Both the position numbers and the translations under genes were made by a program. From Syntrophobacter fumaroxidans MPOB (GTDB lineage: Bacteria > Desulfobacterota > Syntrophobacteria > Syntrophobacterales > Syntrophobacteraceae), in contig NC_008554.1 of NCBI RefSeq assembly GCF_000014965.1, forward strand, positions 2,716,001-2,780,000: a stretch of DNA of 64,000 nucleotides, in the 5' to 3' direction. Below the pieces are notes generated by a model. It was not told the origin of the DNA. It did not search any database and saw nothing but the letters and a program-made list of their open reading frames with translations. Every line of letters starts with the position of its first letter. The stretch's first letter is position 1. Shown in pieces: positions 8,584 to 17,800 of the stretch.

Positions 8584-9486
8584 TTAGCGGACCGGTCGCA
8601 GGTTGCTGTGCCCACCCGTGAACCAGTTGAAGGCCGCTCGCCGGTCGTGAACATCCCTCAAGGCATAGTTGTAAACGGAAAGCGCACCCAGCATTTCAGC
8701 CCGCGGGTTCTCTCCGATCCGTTTCGGCCCCATGCAACCCCGGCAGGGCATGTTGACCTGCGTACAGCGAGCTCCGCAGCCGCTCCGAGTGGCCGCTCCC
8801 ATGCAAAAGAACCCCTGCTCGATCAGGCAGCGTTTATCCAGCGGCGGCGTCTCCAGCGGCCTCAGCATTTCGGGAAACTGGAGGCCGTTGTCGGCGAAAA
8901 CCGTTCGCTTCTCCTTTGTCTTGGAACATTCGTTGCAAACGGTGTCCTCCGGCAGATCGAAACTCCTGCCTTCAAGAACGGCCTGCAGAGCGGCGGCAAA
9001 CAGGTGCGTGGGCGGTGGGCAGCCGGGCAGAAAAATATCCACCGGCACCACCTCGTTGATGGCTGCCACCCTGGCGGTCAAGGGAGGCAGTTCGAAATCG
9101 CCGTCCTCCACCCCGTGTTCCAGGTTCGGAACGCCCTGCTTCAACACGTCGGGAGGAACCAGGTTGGCGAGGGACGGTATTCCCCCCATGCAAGCGCAGG
9201 AACCATTGGCGATGAGGATGTCGCAACTCTCCCGAACGGCCTTGGCCACGGCCAGGCCGTGCTCCGTGCGGATACCTCCGGAGACAATCCCTACGTCGGC
9301 CCGGGGAATGCTGACGACATCAGAATCCCCCGCAGGGTCGCGATACTTACTGTCCATTAAAATGGGCGCGTGGACGATCGAAATCCTCTCCAGGATATCG
9401 AGCAGCAACTCGCCCTGGTCGAGAATGGCCACTTCACAGCCGGCGCAGTGAGCGGAAAGGGCTTCAATGACTACGGTCGCAGACAT
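8584..9486 (-). CDS. [NiFe] hydrogenase small subunit, Mvh/Frh-like
   Basis: The 300-residue electron-transfer subunit lacks an export signal, so the enzyme is cytoplasmic. It has the proximal-cluster motif HCAGCEVAILD at the N-terminus, GSCACMGGIP and LPGCPPP in the middle, and a Cys-rich C-terminal part (CNEC, CMGAATRSGCGARCTQ, MPCRGCMG) able to hold further [4Fe-4S] clusters. The ATG at 9486 has AGGAGG 8 bases upstream; the longer frame is not needed. It lies 84 bp after the ferredoxin-like gene and 13 bp before the large subunit. Confidence 0.95.
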   Translation of the reverse strand: MSATVVIEALSAHCAGCEVAILDQGELLLDILERISIVHAPILMDSKYRDPAGDSDVVSIPRADVGIVSGGIRTEHGLAVAKAVRESCDILIANGSCACMGGIPSLANLVPPDVLKQGVPNLEHGVEDGDFELPPLTARVAAINEVVPVDIFLPGCPPPTHLFAAALQAVLEGRSFDLPEDTVCNECSKTKEKRTVFADNGLQFPEMLRPLETPPLDKRCLIEQGFFCMGAATRSGCGARCTQVNMPCRGCMGPKRIGENPRAEMLGALSVYNYALRDVHDRRAAFNWFTGGHSNLRPVR

Positions 9487-9570
9487 GGCTCCTACCTCCT
9501 GCCATATGTCACTCACCGCCCGGCACCCCCGTGTTTGCACAGGGGGAGCCGGACGGAACGGTTTTACGAG

Positions 9571-9798
9571 CTACTTGATCAGGTAAGGAACACTCTCCAG
9601 CCGGATGGCGTCCAACTGGCACATGAACGTGCAAACGTCGCAGTACCAGCAGTCGTCACGGTAGGCCATGTAAGGGTATCCCTGATTGTCCATGCGCAGG
9701 ACATCACGAGGACAGTACGCCACGCAGTCGCCGCAGCCGTCGCACTTGGTCCTATCCACTTTCACCCATTCGTATTTCTTGCAGTCGTATCGTTCCAT
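9571..9798 (-). CDS. 2x[4Fe-4S] ferredoxin-like subunit, AprB-like
   Basis: The 75-residue protein has two four-cysteine motifs, CDGCGDCVAYCP and CWYCDVCTFMC, typical of a dicluster ferredoxin or a short adenylylsulfate-reductase beta subunit. It lacks the long C-terminal tail of true AprB. It lies 11 bp after the AprA-like flavoprotein, which is the usual aprAB arrangement seen in reverse here, and probably passes electrons between that flavin and the hydrogenase small subunit. A strong AGGAGGG site precedes the ATG. Confidence 0.9.
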   Translation of the reverse strand: MERYDCKKYEWVKVDRTKCDGCGDCVAYCPRDVLRMDNQGYPYMAYRDDCWYCDVCTFMCQLDAIRLESVPYLIK

Positions 9799-9809
9799 TA
9801 TCAGCCCTC

Positions 9810-11642
9810 CTACCTCATTCTCTTGGGTACGGCCAAACCTTCATCGCCGAGTTTCTGCGAGATCCATGGATCGTGCATGTCATTGGGCGGATGGCTGAAG
9901 CCAGGTCCAATGTCCAGGTTGAACTTGGGATATTCGTATTCGAGCCGGGTGGGATAATTCCACTTGTATGCGGGAACCGGTTTGGCCGAAACTTCCATCT
10001 CCCCGGTGTTCATGTTCTTCTTCACCACGACGTACTTGCCGTCCCACTTGGGATCGACCTTGGGGTACGCCATGCGATAGTGGGAAAGTCCCCAGCGGCT
10101 CTCAGTACGGAACAGGGAGGCCCTGGCGGCCATTTCGGCACAGTCGATGATGCTCTGCACCTCGGTGGCCTTGATGAGGTCGTGATAATCGCAGACCTTG
10201 ATCTGCGGAACGTCTTCCCTGCGCATACGATCCACCCACCACAGCATCTTCTGCATGAGGGGATCGCTCTTGGGCGGAGTGAGATACTGGCTGACCTTGG
10301 TGCGGATCTTGATTTCCACCATCTCGACGGGCACTCCCGGCTCGGCGGTCTCGAGGGGCTTTCTGATTTCCTTCCAGACGCCCATGCCGTCCACTTCGAG
10401 CTTCGGAGCCTTGTTCTTCGCCGCGTATTCCGCTGCCATCCGGCCGGCAATGGCGCCGAACACGAACGCTCCGGGCAGGTACTGATGAGGCACCGCGGCG
10501 CAGTCGCCCGCGGCGTAAAGGCCCGGTACGCTCGTCTCGGTGTTCTTGTTGATCAGGATGCCGGACATGCTGTGACCGCTGCAAAGGGTGATCTCTTCCA
10601 GACCCTGCTCAACGGAATCCCAACGGCGATAGTTCTCATCGCGCTGCTTGTGGAACTGACCGCGGACCGTGCGCTCCGTACCCCACAGGATCTTCTCCAG
10701 ACCCTGGATGGTCTCTTCGGGCAGATGGTCGAGTTTCAGGTAGATGGGGCCACGCCCTTCGGCGAATTCGCGCCAGACGGCCAGGAACATGTCCCCGGAC
10801 CAGTAACCGTGAGTCCAGTACCTGTCTCCCAGGGCGTTGACGCCGCATCCGCCGCGCGGAATCACGACGTAACCGCAGGAGGGGCCGTTGAAGTCCTTCA
10901 TCAGCAGGTTCGTCTGGAAACACTCCAGGTTGATCAGTTCCGCCCCTGCGTGATAGGCCATGGCATAACCCTCACCGGTATTGCCCGGAAATTCGTAGAT
11001 GCCGCTCAGGTAACCGTCGCGGGGCATCCCGAACTTGCCGACACATCCGGAGGTGAGCACCACCGTCGGGGTTTTGATCAGGTATTGCTCTCCCGTCCTG
11101 ATGTTGAAGCCGAAGATTCCGGAAACCTTGCCGTCGGTGGTGAACAGCCGGACCGCCGGAGTGCGGTCGAGTACGATGCAGCCCTGCCGCCTGACTTCAC
11201 GCGCAAGGGCCCGCTTGATTTCCTCGCCGTCCATCGCAAGGTAGAGAGCCTTTTCCGTGGGGTGCAGATAGTTGCACTTGTAATTGCCGTTATCGTCTAC
11301 CGGAAAGAGATCGCCCGGTTCCCGACCGGTGTACTCTTCCAGGTCCTTGATTCTGTCGTAGATTTCGGCGCCCAGGGTATAAGCGCATTCCTGATCCAGG
11401 ATGCCTTCCGATACCTTCGTCAAGGCCTCCACAACATCCTCGGGGGTCCCGTAACCGGGAACGGCGACGACGTTCAAGGCGTCCATGCCGCGGCCGATTG
11501 CCCCGGCGGTCTCGATCGGGCCTTTGTCCATGACGACGACCCGGGCCTTGGGGTTGGCGGTCTTGGCCTTGATGGCCGCAAACGTTCCAGCGCTTCCACC
11601 GCCTACGATCACAACATCAGCGTCGATTTGTTTAACACCCAT
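9810..11642 (-). CDS. FAD-dependent reductase, AprA/fumarate-reductase flavoprotein superfamily
   Basis: The 610-residue flavoprotein opens with a Rossmann FAD motif (VVIVGGGSAGTFAAIKA). Family features include AGAIGRGMDALN, VVLTSGCVGKFG, GNTGEGYAMAYHAGA and the C-terminal FAD contact GLYAAGDCAAVPHQ. It resembles the alpha subunit of adenylylsulfate reductase more than succinate dehydrogenase. However, a true AprA would sit with aprB and sat or the Qmo genes, and none is here. It is the first gene of the operon, about 410 bases downstream of a sigma-54 promoter. I infer a paralogous reductase or oxidase acting on an unknown small substrate and coupled to the hydrogenase through the ferredoxin. 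Confidence 0.85.
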   Translation of the reverse strand: MGVKQIDADVVIVGGGSAGTFAAIKAKTANPKARVVVMDKGPIETAGAIGRGMDALNVVAVPGYGTPEDVVEALTKVSEGILDQECAYTLGAEIYDRIKDLEEYTGREPGDLFPVDDNGNYKCNYLHPTEKALYLAMDGEEIKRALAREVRRQGCIVLDRTPAVRLFTTDGKVSGIFGFNIRTGEQYLIKTPTVVLTSGCVGKFGMPRDGYLSGIYEFPGNTGEGYAMAYHAGAELINLECFQTNLLMKDFNGPSCGYVVIPRGGCGVNALGDRYWTHGYWSGDMFLAVWREFAEGRGPIYLKLDHLPEETIQGLEKILWGTERTVRGQFHKQRDENYRRWDSVEQGLEEITLCSGHSMSGILINKNTETSVPGLYAAGDCAAVPHQYLPGAFVFGAIAGRMAAEYAAKNKAPKLEVDGMGVWKEIRKPLETAEPGVPVEMVEIKIRTKVSQYLTPPKSDPLMQKMLWWVDRMRREDVPQIKVCDYHDLIKATEVQSIIDCAEMAARASLFRTESRWGLSHYRMAYPKVDPKWDGKYVVVKKNMNTGEMEVSAKPVPAYKWNYPTRLEYEYPKFNLDIGPGFSHPPNDMHDPWISQKLGDEGLAVPKRMR

Positions 11643-12065
11643 GATTCATCCTCATTCTCAATTGTTTGTTTAAGTCAGCACCACATTCACAGGAACTACC
11701 CCGATTCTTCATCACCTCCCCTGCATTCAAATGCCCCCGACGGCTCGGAGGCTTCAAAAACGTGGAAACCGTTTCCACCGGAAACCGACGACCCTGCAAC
11801 CACCTCCAGCCGTCCGGACCGGCAATCCCGGGTTCCCTGTCTGTCTTTTGATCCGCCCGCCTCCATCCGCATCCCATCGCGCGCAGGGAGAGGGGAATCC
11901 GCCGACAACTCATCGCCGGGCAGATTCCCCTTCCTGGCACACGTGGAAGTGAGGTTTTCGAGCGCTTCCGTACCGTCAACCGCTACGACCATCCGTCAAT
12001 GCCCGGATGACCGGAGGTTCCGTTTTAAAAACACGGAATCGGCGGAAGCCTCTGGCAGCACATGG
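11643..12065 (-). other. long untranslated leader of the hydrogenase operon
   Basis: About 410 bases lie between the sigma-54 promoter and the first start codon. No supported gene is present: two minus-strand open frames here (about 98 and 115 codons) lack ribosome sites and familiar sequence. The leader contains a perfect inverted repeat (11762-11778) and could hold RNA-level control. The ribosome site for the first gene (GAGGATG) is close to 11650. Confidence 0.5.
11762..11778. repeat. perfect 8-bp inverted repeat in the leader
   Basis: GTGGAAAC and GTTTCCAC flank a single C, and a further GGAAACCG follows at once. It could be a small operator or part of an RNA structure in the operon leader. 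No protein can be assigned. Confidence 0.4.
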
Positions 12066-12081
12066 AGCAAGAGGCGTGCCA
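12066..12081 (-). promoter_or_regulatory. sigma-54 (-24/-12) promoter of the hydrogenase operon
   Basis: The minus strand reads TGGCACGCCTCTTGCT, matching every fixed base of the sigma-54 consensus TGGCACG-N4-TTGCW with the required GG-N10-GC spacing. It points at the AprA-like gene, with a predicted start near 12055. Two matching dyads lie 85 and 162 bp further upstream, and a sigma-54 activator gene ends the same operon. Confidence 0.88.
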
Positions 12082-12085
12082 GCCC

Positions 12086-12113
12086 TTGAAATGTGAAAAA
12101 ACGCAATTATAAT
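12086..12113 (+). promoter_or_regulatory. possible sigma-70 promoter facing away from the operon
   Basis: TTGAAA, a 16-base spacer and TATAAT occur on the plus strand. No plus-strand gene follows (pbpC converges), so it would make an antisense or small RNA, or the match may be chance in an AT-rich spacer between the activator sites and the sigma-54 promoter. Confidence 0.25.
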
Positions 12114-12155
12114 GGGGTATTATAGAATGAGGTTTCCGGAGAGATTTTCGTATCG

Positions 12156-12175
12156 GCGATACAGAAACGTATCGC
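12156..12175. promoter_or_regulatory. activator-binding dyad, proximal copy
   Basis: A perfect inverted repeat, GCGATAC-AGAAAC-GTATCGC, is centred about 110 bases before the predicted sigma-54 start. This is the usual distance for an enhancer site of a sigma-54 activator. A near copy lies at 12233-12252 with a centre spacing of 77 bp. Confidence 0.75.
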
Positions 12176-12232
12176 TTGGGCTCAAAACCTTACGGGGCCT
12201 AGATCTGTGGCCGATCCAAACATGAATCGCAT

Positions 12233-12252
12233 GTGATAAGAAAACGTATCGG
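12233..12252. promoter_or_regulatory. activator-binding dyad, distal copy
   Basis: GTGATAAGAAAACGTATCGG matches the proximal dyad in one whole half-site (AAACGTATCG) and partly in the other. It lies about 187 bases before the predicted start and is probably the second enhancer site. Confidence 0.65.
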
Positions 12253-12383
12253 TTCGTGAACACAGAGTTATCGGCGCCCACCCTTGACGTTGTCCGAAGT
12301 AAATGGGAAGCATTCGACCCGGCCTCACAGCCCTCCCGCGCAACCGTATTACGGTCTTGAACGCAACCTGGAATGAGACGTCG

Positions 12384-14690
12384 TCACTCCACGGTGAACC
12401 GCACCTCAGGCGTTTCCTCGGCTCCGGGCGCATCGGCGCGCCACACCCGGGCGCGCGCCAGATGAGCGCCCCTGGAGAGCGGCCACGCGAATTGGCACAC
12501 GCCGGGCCCCGTTGCGCCGATCACCTCTCCGTCGACCAGCCATTCGATGCGGCTGGGCGGCGGCCGCTCGGGAACCTTGAACGGAAAAGCTTCGAGCTCG
12601 TCGGGAATACGAGGATCCATGGCGAGCCGCAGCCCGGGCGTCGGCTGCTGCAGGCGCAGCTCCCGGGAGCGGTTCGCCTCGACGACGACCCCGCCGGAAT
12701 CGCGTCGGCCCGGCCGTTCGTGGATGGAACACACCCCGGTGGGGACCGTCCCGGGTTCGAACCACTCCTGCAACCCGGGGCAGTTCGGTCCGGCCGGAAG
12801 CCCGCTCTCGGCGCATATGGTCGCCATCGCCAGGCCCGGACACGGAGGAAGGGGAGCCGCGTCGCCGTATCGATTCAGCTCCGCGAAGACCGCTCTCAAA
12901 ACCAGCCCGGGACCCGCCAGGCCGGTGACGCCTTTGGTCGGACCGCGGTCCAGATTTCCCATCCAGACTCCGACGGTGTATCGGCTTGAAAACCCCACGA
13001 TCCAACTGTCCCTGTGGTCGGTGGACGTCCCCGTCTTCACGGCCGTCTGAACGGGCAGCCGCAGCAGGTTCCCGTCGCCGAATTCCAGCCGCCGGGCCTG
13101 GGGATCGGACAGGATGTCTCCAATCAGGGCTGCCGTGGTCGCGGCGAAAACGCGGCGCGGCGGCTCGGACACAGTCACGGGAGCCCGGGTCGTCCGCAGT
13201 GGCCGGTACTCGCCCTGCCGAGCCAGAACCGCGTAGGCGCGAACCAGCTCGAACAGGCTCACCTCCCCGTCGCCCAGGGCCAGGCCCTGCCCGTAAAAGT
13301 CGGCCGGTTGCGCCAGGGATTGAAACCCGAGCAGGCGCAGCCGGCCGAGGAACCGCTCCGTCCCGGTGAACTGGATGGCGCGAATGGCGGGAACGTTCAA
13401 CGAATTGGCGAGCGCCTCCCGCAACCGCAGTGGCCCGTAGTAGGTTCGGCTGTAGTTGTGGAAGTTGTGGAGCCCCGATCCGACGGCCTGCGCCACGGGC
13501 GAGTCGTCAATGAGGGTGGCGGGGGTCCAGCCCATTTCGAGCGCCAGGGCATAGAGGAAGGGTTTCAGGGTGGAACCCGGCTGCCTTGGCGTGGTGACGC
13601 CGTCGATCCACGCACCGGGGGCGTCCTCGGCCATTGCGCCTCCGTTCACCCATGCCAGCACTTCATCGGACCGATGATCCACCACCAGCACGGCACCGTT
13701 GCCGATGGCGCTCGAGCGCAGATCCCTCAGGCGACTGCCGAGTATGTGTCGAACTCGCTCCTGGAGGGCCGCATCCAGGGTGGTGACGAGGGTGCTGCCG
13801 AACGCGGCTCCTTCCGCCCCGGCGCGATGGAGATGCTGCACGAAGTGCGTGGCGTCCACCGGAGGCCGTGCTTCGCGCAGCTCGATGCGGTCTTCCACGG
13901 CGCTCCGGTACTGGTCTTCGGTGAGCGTCCCGCGCCGTTTCATGTTCGCCGCCAGCCTCCTGACGGCCCCATCCACGCCCCGGCCCCCCCGGCGCAGATC
14001 AAAGCTCGAAGGAGCGCGCACCACGACGGCGAGGGCCAGCATTTCCCGCACGCTCAAAGTATCCGGATCGCGGTCGAAGTAGAGCCTTGCGGCCTGGACC
14101 ACCCCTCGTCTTCGGTGCGCGTATGGAACCTGGTTGAGGTAGAATTCGAGGATTTCGGCTTTGGAAAAACGTCGTTCCAGCCGGTACGCCTCGATCCCTT
14201 CGAGCCACCTGGACCAGAGGGTTCGAGGGCGCGGATGAAGCATCCGCACCGTTTGCTCGGTGATCGTGCTCGCGCCGCGCACCGCTTTCAGCGCCTTCAC
14301 GTTCTGCCACAGGGCATGGCCCCGGGCCTGCCAGTCCACCCCGTGATGCTCAAAGAAGCGCTTGTCCTCAGAGGTAATGAACGCCTGCCTCAAAAGCTCC
14401 GGGACGTCCCGAAGGGGCAGGGCATCGTGAAGATTCCAGTGGTTGATGTAAGTGACCGAGAGCGGGATGCCGCTGCGGTCGAGAATCTTCATTTTGCGCA
14501 CGGGGGCGTCCCCGAGGGAGAGACTTTCGGGCGGCGGACGCAAATCGCGAACGGTTTTCCAGGCGAGCAGAAGCGTCCCCGCCGCCCCGAGCGCAAGGCA
14601 GGCCAACAACCCCGCCAGAAGGCGGGAACGCCTCGAGGAAACTTCGCTCCCTTTTAAAGTCATGGCTTTCGAACCCACCGGGTTACCCAT
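12384..14690 (-). CDS. pbpC: penicillin-binding protein 1C, bifunctional peptidoglycan synthase
   Basis: The 768-residue protein has one N-terminal membrane anchor, then a GT51 transglycosylase domain (SEDKRFFEHHGVD near residue 107, ASTITEQTVRM). A penicillin-binding transpeptidase domain follows, with the serine in PGSTLKPF, the SxN motif ANSLN and AVKTGTS. A C-terminal BiPBP_C domain of about 90 residues ends the protein. It acts in the periplasm. It follows the alpha-2-macroglobulin gene, as pbpC follows yfhM in enterobacteria, which supports the name. The start may be at 14690 or at the ATG 27 bases downstream; the ribosome site (GGAAG) slightly favours the first. Confidence 0.93.
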   Translation of the reverse strand: MGNPVGSKAMTLKGSEVSSRRSRLLAGLLACLALGAAGTLLLAWKTVRDLRPPPESLSLGDAPVRKMKILDRSGIPLSVTYINHWNLHDALPLRDVPELLRQAFITSEDKRFFEHHGVDWQARGHALWQNVKALKAVRGASTITEQTVRMLHPRPRTLWSRWLEGIEAYRLERRFSKAEILEFYLNQVPYAHRRRGVVQAARLYFDRDPDTLSVREMLALAVVVRAPSSFDLRRGGRGVDGAVRRLAANMKRRGTLTEDQYRSAVEDRIELREARPPVDATHFVQHLHRAGAEGAAFGSTLVTTLDAALQERVRHILGSRLRDLRSSAIGNGAVLVVDHRSDEVLAWVNGGAMAEDAPGAWIDGVTTPRQPGSTLKPFLYALALEMGWTPATLIDDSPVAQAVGSGLHNFHNYSRTYYGPLRLREALANSLNVPAIRAIQFTGTERFLGRLRLLGFQSLAQPADFYGQGLALGDGEVSLFELVRAYAVLARQGEYRPLRTTRAPVTVSEPPRRVFAATTAALIGDILSDPQARRLEFGDGNLLRLPVQTAVKTGTSTDHRDSWIVGFSSRYTVGVWMGNLDRGPTKGVTGLAGPGLVLRAVFAELNRYGDAAPLPPCPGLAMATICAESGLPAGPNCPGLQEWFEPGTVPTGVCSIHERPGRRDSGGVVVEANRSRELRLQQPTPGLRLAMDPRIPDELEAFPFKVPERPPPSRIEWLVDGEVIGATGPGVCQFAWPLSRGAHLARARVWRADAPGAEETPEVRFTVE

Positions 14691-14873
14691 CGGTCTTCCA
14701 CGGGCCGACGATCCGATCTCGGCCTGCCTTCAGGGCGGCCGCATCGGGCGGACGGTCATAAAGCCGGCCCCAACGATCGCGAGTCGCAGAAGGGGCGAGG
14801 TTCATTCCCCCCGCCTCACCTTCCGCGGCTCCCCGACCGCGCGATCTCGAACGCGAATCGGAACGGCTCGGGA

Positions 14874-17800
14874 TCAATCCGTTTTCTCCCCCGGTCGAAC
14901 GATGAGAGTTTCCTGGAGCCCCTTGCCGAAGACGTCCGGATCGTACATTTCCTCGGCACGGACAGGCAGGGCGACGAATTCTCCCGGAGCGATCGCCTGG
15001 GCCGTGTAGGACAGGTGATACCTGCCCGCGGGGAGCCGTTCGGAATAGAACCGCGCCGCTTCGTGCCGAAGTTCCCTGTGGTAGAAGCTCCACCGGGAGC
15101 CCCCATACTCGAGCCAGTCGCTGTACCGGCGCAGGAAGGACCCCTCCGGTACGGCGGCCTCCCCCTTGGCCGCATCCACCGTCGAAGCCGTGGCCAGTTG
15201 GCGGTCCACCGGTTCCAGGCCGCCCGGCAGCGGGTCCTCGACGACCACGTAGAATCGCTCGGCGGGAACCGAGACGAAGAGGTCGATGCGGACCAGCTCT
15301 CCGGTCTTGATCTCCATCGGGCTCTTCAGCAGCACCCACGAGCCGTTGCGCTCGACACTGTATTCCCGCCCGACCTCGATGCCCGCGTTCACGGACTCCC
15401 GGCTCGGCTCCCGAGGCGTATACGACAGGGCGGTAGTGTAATAGAGGCGCCCCGTTCCTTTGCGTTCCAGTTTCACCACCGCCTTGCGCCCGGGATCGGC
15501 GGCCTCCAGCGGCCGGACCAGCAGGGCGGGCGGATCGGTGCTCTTCCTGAACTCGGCGGTTCCAAGGGGGGTCGCATCCAGGAATGCCGAAACACTCATG
15601 TCCGGATCCGCTTTTTCGTAGACACGGGCGAAGTCGGCCAGCGCCTTCATCGCAAACAGGTTGTCCTGCGTGGACTGCCAGTGGTTGCGGCCTTTGCGTT
15701 GCTCGACGATGGCGCGCATGAGCCGCGCGGACATGTCGCCCAGGCCGGATGCCGCCGGATTGGCGGCCTGGTAGGCGATGAAGGTGCTCAAGACGGCACT
15801 GTTGTCGCGCATCGACGATCCCAGGAAACAGCGAAACCCGGAATCGAGCGTCTCGGTGAAGAGGAGCTTCCCGCCGGTCTCGTCGGCATGGGCCAGGATG
15901 GCTTCGAGCACCTCCCGCTGCGGCGTCCGGGCCGTCGGCACCCGCAACAGGGCGCGCAAATACATGGCTTTTCCGAACAGGCTCATTTCCTTGACGCGGT
16001 CACGATACCGGTCGAGGTCTTCCGCCTTGAGCTTCCCGCTTTCCGCCAGGACCGCCAGCGCCGCCGCGCGAACCGTCGACGCCATGGCCTGCGAATAGAA
16101 TTCCGGGGTTTCGTTGCGGCGCAGCAACCCCTGCAGGTACTCATGCAGCTTCTTTTCCACCGCGCCGGGGATCTCATGGCCGGATTCCCTCAACCAATTG
16201 AAGGCAAGGGCGGTGAAGGCGCTCAGATAGGGGCTCACGTATTCGTTCTTGGGCGTGTAGAACGTCATGCCTCCGTTAGGTGCCTGGTATTCGACCGCCA
16301 AAGCGATGGTTTTCCCGACGAGCGCTTCGCTCTCGTCCCACGAGAAGGACTCGCCCAGGTGTGGCTTGAGCTGCGGGTAGAGGGCTGCCGCCACGCCGAC
16401 GGCCAGCTTCTGTTCCCAGCAACTGAACGGGTATTGCTTCATGTAGGCGAAGGCCCCGTCCAGCCCCGCGAGGGCGGTCGGGGAAAGCGTTACGGCCAGC
16501 CGGCTCATTTCGGGACGCAGGTTTTCGGGGAAGGCGACGTTTCGGCTCACCTCTCCTTCCTCGGTCGATCCATACAGGGCCACCGTCTCCCGGGACTGGC
16601 GCGGAAGCACCTTCAAGGTCTGTTTCAACCCGTCCCGGTCGCGTTCGTCACCGGCACGGGCGGAGAACACGATCTCACCCGGTCCCGTCGTCTTGAGCGG
16701 CAACCGGACCGACTGCCGCCGGAATGGCTCGGCCGTGATCTGCAGGACGATCTTCGGCGGAGCGCCATCCTTGAGCTCGACCGGTCCCGACGCCTCGATG
16801 GAGACTTCAATGACGCGCGGCGCATCGGTGCGGTTCATGACGGTGAAGCCCGCTTCGAAGCCGTCCCCCGCGATCACCTGGTTGGGAAGGGCGGGCCTTA
16901 TCTCCGTGGATTGGTTCACGCGGAACGTGGTGTCGCCGAGTCCCATCCGGTCGTCCGGGGTTACCGCCATGGCAAGGACCCTCCAGCCGGTGAGGTTGTC
17001 CGGCACCTTGAACCGGATCCTGGCCTTGCCCTCAGCGTCCACCGGCACCGAGGGATTCCAGTAGCTCACGAATTTGAACACCGATCTCAACCCGAGATCG
17101 AATCCCCCTCCGCCGCCGGGGCTGGCCCCTTTCTTCTCCAGCTTTTCTCTGCCCACCAGGTGCATGAGCAGGCTGTAGTTGGCAAGGTCCAGGTCGTCGA
17201 CTTCCTGGAAGAACCCCAGGTAAGGATCGTAGGCTTTCCTGCCCTGTATCAGGAGATCGAATACCGCCTCGTCGAGCACCGTCACCGCCAGTTCGACGGG
17301 CGGCGCCGCCTCTCCCTGCCTGAGATTGCGCGGACGCGCTTCGAGCTCCACCGTGACGGTGTCTCCCGGTTTGTACTCTTCCTTTTCCGGTTTGGCCTTT
17401 ACGGTGATTTCCTTGTACTGATCCTTGACGTCGATTTTCGCGTAGCCCATGCGAAAGGTCGGTTTGCCCAGGTCGTCGCCTTCCGGGCTGAGCGGCTTGT
17501 CCACCCGGGGAGAGGTCACCAGGACCGAAAGATAAAAACCCGGCAGGTAGTCGGGAAGCACCGGGATCTCGACGACTTCCGTGCTTCTCGCCAGGGTCTT
17601 CACCCAGCTCTGTAGCACGCCGAAGCGCTCGACGGTGATCAGCGCCTGCGCTCCCGGAAAGGGATTCTGCACAAGGAAGCGGGCAGTCTCGCCGACGCGG
17701 ACTTCCGTCTTTTCGGGAGACACGTTGAGCAGATTGCCCGGAACCGATTCCCACAGGACGTAGCCCTTTCCCGTCGCCCAGCGGCGCAGGCTGGTCTCGT

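Noticed and set aside
11632-11992. Two minus-strand frames in the operon leader; one begins MVVAVDGTEALE, like a response regulator or stress protein
   Set aside because: The similarity ends after a dozen residues, there is no ribosome site, and the rest is low-complexity.
9873-12089. Plus-strand open frame of 738 codons
   Set aside because: Antisense to the AprA-like gene and its leader; no family features.
12751-12775. GGGTTCGAACC resembling a tRNA T-arm
   Set aside because: Lies inside pbpC and no cloverleaf can be built around it; no tRNA was found elsewhere.
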